NCBI RefSeq assembly: GCF_030936135.1
Contig: NC_082604.1
Coordinates: 1 to 64,000, forward strand
Reading direction: 5' to 3'
Source of the DNA: Gavia stellata
Lineage: Eukaryota > Chordata > Aves > Gaviiformes > Gaviidae
DNA: 64,000 nt
Below, in pieces: positions 24,517 through 33,159 of the stretch. Numbering within the stretch: the stretch's first letter is position 1; each line of letters starts with the position of its first letter. A model generated the notes under the pieces. It worked only from the letters and a program-made list of their open reading frames with translations. It ran no database searches and was not told the origin of the DNA. Both the position numbers and the translations under genes were made by a program.

Positions 24517-25671
24517 ATGCTACTACAGGGACACCCGGAATCTGGATTTTTATTTGGACACATCTACGTGGTTATGAGGTACAGATACATCACTGTGAGC
24601 ACGCCACTATCTTTGGACGTGCCTGTGCATCACTACCAACCAGGGGACCGGGTGTATCTGAAGACATGGTCAGATGAGCTGTTGAAAGAGAAGTGGAAAG
24701 GACCTCTTCAAGTTTTACTCACCACCCATACTGCTTCCAAGCTTGAGGGAGTCGCTCCGTGGATACATCGCAGCAGCATCAAGCCAGCCGCGTCACCACA
24801 AATGGACTGTCAAACAAGAGGGACCTTTACGTTTAAAATTAACGTGGGAATCATGAAGTTCTGGGTTATATATCTTGCAGCGATGTCAGGAAGTGCGGAA
24901 GTTGATACAGATGGAGAGGTCAATACAGATTTGGATGAAACCCTAATTCTAACTTTGATACAAGGGTTTGGCAAAATGCATAGTCTTACCAGCGTTACAG
25001 CATGCGTCCCAGTCCCTCACTCGGCCAGTCAGCCCATCCCATGGGGCACTATACAGGTAAATTTATCTTTACTAGAGGAACACGACAACATCACAGGAGC
25101 CTTTAAGCAGGCCAATGTCTCTTACTGTTTAGACAAACACAATAAACGTAGACAGAGAGGAAGCGATGTTTTACAACATGCTACTTTTTGGAGATCAGGG
25201 GACAACAGAACAGTATTTGGGAGAGGCTCGGAAAAACAATGCCCCAAGGGATCACATCCCTTACATGCCCAGTTTCTGCAAATAGCATTGGCAGCCTCCG
25301 GCGGACAGGCCGCAGGATTACTGAAACTCTGTGTCACTAATAATACAGTACCTAACGTAACCACCGCTCCAGAATGTACTAACCTTAGAACAAAACTCAG
25401 AATTTGGACCAGACCTTTGGAGGGACATTGGAAATATATAGGGAATGTGGACTGGGGCTTTAATTGGGGAACGAAGGCTACTTATGTTAGCCGAACCAAT
25501 TGGATGTGCCCCAGTGTTCTAAATTATAGTGAAATATCAATCCTAAATTCTACCTTGACAATGATAGAATGTTGTAAAAACCAAAATTTTTCAACTAATG
25601 ATTGTAAACAAGACATTCCATCCCCAGGCTACACAACCTGGGTTACATCAGATGGGTATTGGACTACCTGA
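24517..25671 (+). pseudogene. Retroviral integrase tail in frame with env surface region (degraded)
   Basis: One open frame of 384 codons. Residues of about 30-90 resemble the C-terminal domain of a gammaretrovirus-type integrase (PVHHYQPGDRVY, KWKGPLQVLLTTHTASK, WIHRSS). From the ATG at 24853 a hydrophobic signal-peptide-like start leads into a cysteine-rich surface-unit region with several N-x-S/T sites. The frame ends at a TGA (25669-25671). The same frame resumes immediately, with another TGA at about 25768, then is lost by a shift near 25880-25900. No intact envelope can be made. The integrase catalytic core, gag and most of pol are absent. Gamma-like class is inferred from the integrase tail. 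Confidence 0.8.
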
Positions 25672-25894
25672 CTACGACTTAGTACAATAACTAGACAAGC
25701 AACTTCAGGATTACTGACCTTATGTCCTATATGGAAAAAGAGTCCAATCAAAGCTCAATATTGGGGATGAATTAAAAGAGATACCGAGACAGAAAAAGAC
25801 CCCGATATTTGGATGGAGCCTTCCGCAGCAGTACAACTTGAGTGGGGATTCCAAAGTTTCCCATTACCAGGGCTGATGCCTTTAGAAAAATCGA

Positions 25895-26347
25895 ATGTTA
25901 ATAGAAAATCTGACTTGGCAGGTGGAAGCCTTATCGAGAGCCACTCAGAAAGGATTCCAACTTATCAACAAACAAATCCAAGCTAACACTAAAATGACTT
26001 TACAAAATAGGCTGGCCTTAGACTTGCTATTAGTCAAAGACCAAGGAGTGTGTGGCTATCTTAAGTTAGACAAAGAGCACTGCTGTATCCGCATCCCAAA
26101 TATCACTGAAAACCTGCAAGAACAATTAGACAAAATGAGAAAAGTAGCAAAAGACAATAGAGCGATAAAAGAGGCGGCGGAAAATAATCGGTTCAACAAA
26201 AATCTCCAAGAATTAGGTGGGCGGTCTCTAAAAGGATGGTTAGCTACATTGTTGGAGGGAGTAATTTATGTGATCGTGATTGTGATTATTATAGGAATCT
26301 GCATAGGCTGTACTAAAAGAACCATTGAAAGAAACATATGGAAGTAA
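25895..26347 (+). pseudogene. Retroviral env transmembrane-subunit remnant
   Basis: A 150-codon frame, offset by +1 from the upstream surface region. It has a heptad-rich N-terminal helix, the LQNRLALDLL core of the conserved gamma-type immunosuppressive segment, a Cys followed by CC, a second helical stretch, and a hydrophobic anchor of about 22 residues (VIYVIVIVIIIGICIGC) with a short tail. Spacing in the cysteine motif is C-x9-CC instead of the usual C-x6-CC. No furin-type site or fusion peptide is visible between the two halves. Disconnected from the surface region by stops and a frameshift. Confidence 0.85.
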
Positions 26348-26365
26348 TAAAAATCTAACTACTTC

Positions 26366-27035
26366 AAAAGGGAGGATTGATACCAAAGAATTAAGAAAAA
26401 AAACAAAGTTGCCAAACCTAAACCGTGATCATATACGAGCAATTAATGACCCTAACTGTGAATGAAGGGTTAAATCACTGACAGTCCCTGGCTGAGACAC
26501 TACTGTGATACATAAAAGCTTTACTTGCATAGTTTTAGTTATTCCTTGAGCAGAACTGATAATAGGATGTTTCAAGATATGTAACTCCCTTCCTGATAAT
26601 GGGCCTTGAGGTAGCTCGTTAACATTCCGAGGCCAAAGGATGGATAAGCCAATCCCATGACTATGTATGGACAAAGGAAGCCCGAAGTTCAACTAGCAGA
26701 CAGTGTGAAGAAGACTATGAATGACCACCGGAGGGTGAAAAGGCCCTAATCCTAATTTTACTGCGCATGCTTGGACTATGCAAATGAATTCCAGGAACTC
26801 ATCTACATAAGACCAGATAAGACCAGTCTTTGTAGAAATCTGATGAATATGTACGATTTTTCTGTATATGAACTGAGGTGCTTTGCTAACCTGTTGGAGC
26901 GTTGGTAGACAAATCCCCAGTGCTGCCCAGCGCTGTATTAAAGAATGCCTGCTTAATCACAAACTAGTTGTTATTGAGTTATTCATCTCGGAAAACCGTC
27001 CCGATCGCGGGCTCGGTACCGACTTTGTTGTTTCA
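26366..27035 (+). mobile_element. Internal polypurine tract plus second LTR-like segment
   Basis: Immediately after the env tail lies AAAAGGGAGGA (26366-26376), then TGATACC, the expected layout of a polypurine tract and LTR start. A polyadenylation-type 'tattaaag' and a GC-rich segment follow near 26936-27010, and a possible CA end is near 27035. It is unrelated in sequence to the outer LTRs, so env may belong to a different element from the LTRs that now flank it. Confidence 0.45.
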
Positions 27036-27399
27036 ACTGCATCGCTGAACTGATATAATGATAATCCCAGAACTTCAGACTGCACTAATATCCAAACCAC
27101 TGAGAAGACTTGGTATCGACTATGCATAAGATAACTGATTTTTCCACAGAATTGCTTCAATAAGGCTCTTAGAAATTATTATTAATAATATTGATACTAT
27201 TGTAGTATTAATAGTATTATTGCGTGCATAATCAGGTTAGAATTGAAATATTTTATATTCTATTTCTTTTTCCAGGTTGTAAGGGGACGGGTAGATTTCA
27301 GAATGTGTGACAAGGTTAATCACCTTCTGCTTAGTTGGTGAAATCCAGGTAAGAAGGATTGAGACTTATGGTAATTATAAAATATATCCATAAGTCTCA

Positions 27400-27967
27400 A
27401 AGGGGGGAAATGTTACAGAATATCTTGAAAAACAAGGTCAAAAACAAGTGTTAAAAACAAGCAAGAAGAATTAGAAGAATGTAAAGAAGATACTTCATAA
27501 CAACTGCACCTGGCACTTAGACATATTACAGATACAGACTGTCTTCACTAACTCTCTGCTAACTAGCAATAACGATTAGCACAAGGACGAATCGTAGAAA
27601 AATAGAATGGACTGCCAAAATAGTGCCCTAGAGTTAACTTGTCTCATTATAATCTCATTATAACACTAAGGAACACACCTCCTAGCTAGAAAAGCCCCAA
27701 CCCAATTAAGCCCCCTACTCTCTGAGCATGTGTGGTGAATTAAAAGAGAACTATAACTTTAAGATGAAGTAAGAAAAGTATTAACCAAGAGTTAATTAAG
27801 GGGTAGAACCAGTAGGCCTAACTAACTTTGATAATTGTTTTAAATACCTGTCATGATTTTAACCCGGTGTGCAAGCTTTGAGGAGAAATCCCCTTGCACC
27901 CGGCGCCGCAATAAACACGCCTGCTTTATAACTCTGTGTGAGTTGTGAAGTTTGTTTCCGCGTGTCA
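27400..27967 (+). mobile_element. Polypurine tract and 3' LTR of the composite retrovirus
   Basis: AAAGGGGGGAAA directly precedes TGTTACAG (27411), the same LTR family as 23664. The polyadenylation signal AATAAA is at 27910-27915 and the element ends near TGTCA (27967). Most of U3 and R matches the 5' LTR closely, while the last 60 bases (U5) differ entirely. The stretch 27036-27399 between the two LTR-like units is AT-rich with no coding signal. Confidence 0.85.
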
Positions 27968-29279
27968 ATACCTCTTTCCCAGGCTCTCAATTTTATTATT
28001 TCCATTCTCAATCATTGTCAATACAAGCACAAGGGAGAGGAACATTTGAATATGCACAGGCATTCTACAATTAAAAAAATAACTCTATAAATAAGGGGAA
28101 TGATATACTTGGCAATGAGGTATAAAGCATAGAGGAAACCCACAAGACCAAGGGCTGTTGCTTAGCACATACATCACACCTGGCAGAGCCCACAAATAAG
28201 GGGTCTTGCTGCATATACTGCAATGGCACCAAAAGATCCAGGACCAATATGGCACTTGTCAGAAAAATCACTACCAACTTCAGTAGCGCTAAGGAGGTCT
28301 GCTACACACCTTGGACTTCTCCTCCTCCACAGACATTTGCAGGGAATAATGTGCAGAGCATAGCCCATGCTGCTTGTAACTCACAAACTCACCATGTGGC
28401 TCCATCTCTTTCCTCAAGGGTGCATCAAATTTTACTTGACCAACTAAAGAGGAGAAAAGGAAAACAAGAATCTAAGCTGGACTGCAATGAGACCCAATTC
28501 AGCTCCAAAGGCTAGCAAAAAAGACAAATCCCGTTTAATGAGTGCATCACAGCCCCACTGATGCAAACTTCTGGCACAGGCACACCCCCAACTTGTGCCT
28601 GCTGGAAACTAAGGGGCACAGAAAGTACTCTTCCATCACAAAGGCAGCACGATCGCCACTTGCCCCACCTAGTCATTAGAAAGAGAAGGAAAACCATTCA
28701 GCAAACAGGCCGTCAAGTGCCCTCTTTAGAGCAGCAATACAGATGTAATTTAGATAAAACACACAGCCATTGTGGGAATTCCCTCTGGGACCTGTTCTTC
28801 GGGGAGATCACTAGCACTAAAGAGCCGTGAATGGAGTTTGGAGAGAGCTTATCGCATCTTCCAGGAAAGCTCTTTGGCAGACGCTCATTAACACTCCTTC
28901 CCTCAATTTTAGCTTCAGGAAAGACAACTAAAGCGCCAAGGATTGCTCTGATTTAATTCAAACAAAAGAATGACTACAGCTTGGGGGATGGAGTCTGCTT
29001 GTAATGGCCAGCGATCAACCACCTCCTTTCCTGATTTCTACAGGACTGTTTCAGTTCAAACTACAACAAGAGACTAAATTAAGGCAGAAAAATCTTCCTC
29101 TGCCATTCTGCTACCTAGCACAATCTGGCATCACTCCGAATATCCCTGCTGCAGTGGCGTATGAAGCAATACCAGCCAGCTCTCAGAAGAGCTCAGGTTG
29201 CGTCCTGTTCAGTTAAGATGAAGCAATAGTGAGATTTGCTGAAGTGCTGACAAAAGGTGTATTCCAATGTTTTACACTA
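27968..29279. other. Intergenic, nothing recognised
   Basis: Non-coding sequence between the retroviral element and a CR1 end. No exon of HYDIN, MAP4K3 or EXOC7 is detectable here. Confidence 0.5.
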
Positions 29280-29289
29280 ATGTTTCTTT

Positions 29290-29372
29290 GGCATAGTCAT
29301 AGTTTCCAGGTTGGACTTGATGATCTTACAGGTCTTTTCCAACCGTAGTGATACTGTGATTCTGTGATTCTG
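29290..29372 (+). mobile_element. CR1 LINE 3' tail (short)
   Basis: 'ggttggacttgatgatctta', then 'caggtcttttccaacc', ending in tandem 'gtgattct' octamers, the diagnostic CR1 3' terminus. Only about 80 bases are present, a severe 5' truncation. Confidence 0.9.
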
Positions 29373-30649
29373 TCATCTAGAACCTATATCCGTAAGTGAA
29401 ACAGCATAAGTTTTTCTTTTCCTCTGTATCACTAAAAATGTTTCTATATACGTCAGCTATGCAGAATACTAGTTGAAATATGTGAATATCAATGATTATT
29501 TTAAGAATATTTAATGTTGTCATATTACACATGCTTACAGTTTATTTCAGAGCGTGTCTTTTCTCTTCTCCCATTTCTACTTCTCGAGTGTATCCTATGA
29601 GGCACTACCAGAGGCTAGAGGTGAACAATAAAAGACTTCAATTCCAAAATATATTCACTTGAAACCCAGTATTGTGTACCTGGTTTTTAGCAGGTTTCTT
29701 TAGCATAATAGCAACAAAGAAAGACAGAAATCAAACAGAAGCTAAAAATAAAGATTGCATGTACGTTTTCGCACACTAAAGTTAGAATTATTTGGAGACA
29801 TTTTATCTGTAGAGTGTCCTCACCTTCAAGACAAGGGTTTTTAAAACACTGGATTTGAGCAAGTAAAGACAATGCTGGCCAGCATTTGTCTTTGCTCAGA
29901 TAACATTTCCTTTGTGGCCTCTCAGTTTAACGGTATTGATAGTTGGAAAGTCTTCACTAACATACAGTTAAGTATGAAGACAGGATGCAGCAACAGAATA
30001 TCTGTTTTCTCTTGTTTACAAAGCACTTCAGTCCCACGCTGCTTATCACCTTACATAAGCGCGCTATTTTTTTCCCAGCTGTTAAAGCACAAAATCAGAA
30101 ACTTTGTCTTTGACAAAACTGTAGGTGAAATCAAGTTTCAGAGTATTCCAAGATAGAAAATAGAACCTGCAAGAAACACATACCAAAACGCTTGACAAAA
30201 ACAACTACAGGGTCATTCTCTTCTTCTCATAAGAAAGCAAATTAGGAACAAAAGAACAAGTTCTACAGAGGTGGAAAATGATTTTTACGAATGCTTGCTT
30301 TGCAGATGAATGGAAACATAATTCCACAAAGAAACAGAAAGCAGAATGCACGACAGAACTCGGGACTGCAGAAGCAGTCCACACATACTGCTGCAAAATT
30401 GTTGAAGGACAACCACAAACAAAATTTTAAAGTGTTTTCATCTCTTTCTCTTTGAGCGTCTCTCCCCCAAATATAATGAATTTTGCTAAGGGCCTGGACG
30501 TGTGACAGAGCAGCACAACCAAAAGTAAAAGCAACCCTTCAGCCTGTTCCCAGATCACAAAACATTCTGTGCCTCAATGAACCATAAGCATTTAGTTTTG
30601 TCGGCAAATGAAAACTTAATCTGAGTCTGTGATTAAAACGTATTCCTAC

Positions 30650-30761
30650 CTCAGGATCATCGTCATCAAAATCACAGTAAGTGGAATGATCAGGATTATT
30701 CATTTTATCCAAAAGTTCAATAGCAAGACTTGGATTTAATCGCTGGGTAACAAAAAGGATG
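30650..30761 (-). pseudogene. MAP4K3: MAP4K3-like exon 4, second +1 frameshift
   Basis: 112 bases after a tttcag acceptor, with a gtagga donor. There are five T residues where four are expected after CATCC. The remainder reads VTQRLNPSLAIELLDKMNNP and DHSTYCDFDDDDPE in one frame. Confidence 0.85.
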
Positions 30762-30862
30762 CTGAAAGACAGAAGGAAAAACACAGATTAAAATTCCAAC
30801 CACCCATATTAAGCACATTTTAATTTTAGAACTTAAAAAAAATCCCACACATAAATTTATAC

Positions 30863-30945
30863 CTGTAGTAACTTTTCAGCTGTTGGTCTTTTTTCAGGAT
30901 TTTTTTCTAACTACCATTTCCACAGAGTGATGGAAACTATTGGAC
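30863..30945 (-). pseudogene. MAP4K3: MAP4K3-like exon 3, +1 frameshift
   Basis: 83 bases where the phase-compatible length is 82. The extra base lies in the A7 run before the CCTGAAAAAAGACC stretch that encodes PEKRP. Upstream of it SNSFHH is readable; downstream, KRPTAEKLLQ is readable only in the shifted frame. Confidence 0.85.
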
Positions 30946-31028
30946 CTGTAAAAGGAAGTGGTAAACATGAGAATCAATTGCCCAGTGAAATACATGATCA
31001 TTATCTACTGAAACAGAAAAGTACTTGC

Positions 31029-31091
31029 CATTTCATTTTGTCCTTTAACTCAGGAGGCTGGCAGTTGCTTTTCATCATTAGCAAAAGCGCT
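31029..31091 (-). pseudogene. MAP4K3: MAP4K3-like exon 2, followed by a GC donor
   Basis: 63 bases reading ALLLMMKSNCQPPELKDKMK plus two bases of Trp. The intron after it begins gcaagt instead of gtaagt, and the next exon supplies the final G of Trp after a ttacag acceptor. It is therefore a GC-AG intron, or a decayed GT donor. Confidence 0.8.
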
Positions 31092-31389
31092 CTAAAAAAA
31101 CCAACAGTATTTCTGTGGGTGACATGGCAGTACATACCTGACATGAATTTTGAATACATTGTTTAGTTGGCAGGAAGAAGTCCATCCGTTTAAGAGACGC
31201 TACCAGGACAACATGACGCGTTTATGCAGCAAAAGGAGTTGTCACAATTTCTATCACGTACATCCAGAACACTTACAACCCAACACCCTTGCAGTACCCC
31301 CAAACACCACAAGCACCCATGTAGCCACTACTCCAAATGGATGATTTGGGAAGCTGTACTTACACACTGCGCTTTAACCCTTTGCTCAC

Positions 31390-31521
31390 CTCACGGGATG
31401 TAGGTCAAACATTGGAGGCTGAAGCTCAGCGAGCTCTGTAGCAGTTATTCCAGCTGCCCACAGATCACAGAGGTGCTTATAGCCACCTTTTCTTCCTACT
31501 GCAGCAACTTCTGGCGCCATC
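31390..31521 (-). pseudogene. MAP4K3: MAP4K3-like exon with the APE region
   Basis: 132 bases, acceptor ttag, donor gtgagc. It starts with the last base of the Trp codon of the TPYW-MAPE junction and ends two bases into Arg. It is open throughout, but carries about six replacements against the vertebrate kinase as I remember it. Confidence 0.85.
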
Positions 31522-31984
31522 CTAAAGGGTAAAACACATTTTTAGATAAACTTCTCGCCACAAATCAAACATTCTTCTGTATGCAGTGGTTTACTACTCT
31601 TTTTCCTAAAGCTCTCAATCTATAAGCTCACAGCATATACACTTCCACATGTGGATATATACACAGGGGTGCGTGTGTGTGCGCACATGTGTGTGCAAAA
31701 AGTTCCGTAATGTATACATGAAGTTCTCCTCAATCACCTTCTCGTGACTAACAGGCAGTTTCCAAAACAGCTATTTCGCTGTTGTCAGTGGATGAAACCA
31801 ATCTGCCTCAGGCTGTTCTGCAGGCACACAACAAACTGCCCCTCCACAGCCAAAGAGCCTGAGGGGTCATTATTCAGCTACAGTAAAACCCAAATAATAC
31901 CCAAATTCACACACTGCCCCAGAAAGTGATCAACTGACCTTGAAGAGCAGAATTCTAACCAGAAAGAACTCACAAAATATCAGC

Positions 31985-32620
31985 GGGGCTCCTGTCATTC
32001 CGGCTCGGCTGCTCCGGGCTCGGCTCGGCCCGGCGGGACTCGGCTCAGCTCGGGTCGTTTCGGCTCCGCTCCCATCCGCGGGCTCGGCTCGGCTGCTCAG
32101 GGCTCGGCTCGACTCCACTCGGCAGGGCTCGGGTGATTTCGTCTCGGCTCGGCCCGGCGGGACTCGGCGGGGCGGGTCTGGGCCGGGCCCGGTGCCGGTG
32201 CCGCAGCCCCCGCCCAGGCGAACCGGCCCGGGCGCTGCCCACGCAGGAGCTCTCCTCGGGCGGGTCCCGGGACACCCCTGCCGAGCTCCGCCGAACCCCC
32301 CTCGCTGGGCGGCAGCCGGCGGGACCGAGAGACCCCGGCGGGCGCAGGGCAGAGGCGCGGCGGTCCCGGCCCGCCCCTCCCCGCCCCTCCCGGGACAGAG
32401 GGGTCCGCAGCGGCTGTCCCGGGGCTGCTGCCCCACGCCCACCCGTGCGGCGGCACCGAAGCGGGTGGAAGAGGCCCCCGGCTGCCGACCCCAAACGCGC
32501 CCCCCCGCAGGAGCTCCCGGAGCGAGGGGGCCCTGGCCGGGGACGCCCGGCGGGCTCCAGCACCCTTCCCTGGAACGAGTTTATTTAAGGCGGTCCTCTG
32601 AACCCGAGCGTGGAAGGTTT
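31985..32620. repeat. GC-rich island with CGGCTC repeats
   Basis: About 600 bases of very high G+C and dense CpG. The left third is built of CGGCTCGG / GGGCTCGGCTCGG motifs; the block 'gctcggcccggcgggactcgg' occurs twice about 120 bases apart. On the minus strand this is GAGCCGAGCC-type sequence. It could be a CpG-island promoter or a GC satellite. Both strands carry long open frames, but they are composition artefacts. An LTR begins at 32681. Confidence 0.75.
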
Positions 32621-32680
32621 GCTGCTTTTCCTCAGCTGTGGACGCAGGGCTTCGCAGGACGGACCATTCCTGTCCGGTAA

Positions 32681-33159
32681 TGTTACCGAAAATCGTAACC
32701 AAGAAAACTCTCCAACCCAAATGATAGTTTAGAAAGCCGACATTGGTTTATTGCAGCGCTGGGTGCGTGGGGGATCCTTCCTCCCAGCATGCACACCCGG
32801 TTGAAATCATGACAGGTACTTAAACAGTTAACAAAGTTAGTTACGCCTCCTGGTCCCACCCTTTAGCTAACTATTGGTTAGGATCTTTCTTACTGCATCT
32901 TAAAGATACAGTTCTCTTTTAATTCACTACACATGCCCAGAGAGTAGGGGGCTTATTTGGGCTGGGGGCTTTTCTAGCTCGGAGGTGTGGTTTTTAACAG
33001 TATAGTGAGGTAGGTCAGCCTTAGGGCACCCATTTGGGGCATTTCACTGACTTGGCTGTTTGGCCAAGTCTCAAGTTTGCATATCAGCCATTATCAGTAG
33101 ACCCAGAGGCTATATCAGGTGCCAGGTCTGCTTTTGTCTCCAGGTAGACAACATTAACA
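32681..33159 (-). mobile_element. Solo LTR, minus strand, same family as the 23.7 kb LTR
   Basis: Reading the minus strand, the element ends ACGATTTTCGGTAACA at 32681. It contains CAATAAACC, 'ggtgtgcatgctgggagg', 'ttttaattcactacacatg' (plus strand) and 'agctagaaaag', all shared with the LTRs at 23664 and 55225. Its U5 is almost the same as that of the 23664 LTR. The U3 start is diverged, and the boundary near 33159 is approximate. No target duplication is clear. Confidence 0.8.

Larger units (their letters stand above)
30650..31521 (-). pseudogene. MAP4K3: MAP4K3 fragment: four exons of the kinase C-lobe, frameshifted
   Basis: MAP4K3 (GLK) is a germinal-centre-kinase family serine/threonine kinase acting upstream of JNK and mTORC1 signalling. 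Four consecutive minus-strand exons remain: 31521-31390, 31091-31029, 30945-30863 and 30761-30650. They run from the APE-motif region ([35 protein letters not shown]) through KNPEKRPTAEKLLQ to NNPDHSTYCDFDDDDPE. The last block separates MAP4K3 from MAP4K5. Exon 3 is 83 bases where 82 are expected (an extra A in a run of seven), and exon 4 is 112 where 111 are expected (an extra T). Both shift the frame. Several substitutions hit residues that are constant in the family (for example E to G after AAV, I to T in ITAIEL). The N-lobe, ATP site and later exons are absent. Introns are kept, so it arose by DNA duplication, not retroposition. Confidence 0.88.

Noticed and set aside
30650-31521. MAP4K5 as identity of the kinase fragment
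   Set aside because: The NNPDHSTY.DFDDDDPE block fits MAP4K3; MAP4K5 has a different sequence there.
31940-32720. Several 150-246 codon frames on both strands
   Set aside because: Very high G+C with few stop codons; Arg/Pro/Ala-rich products on all frames, no family resemblance.
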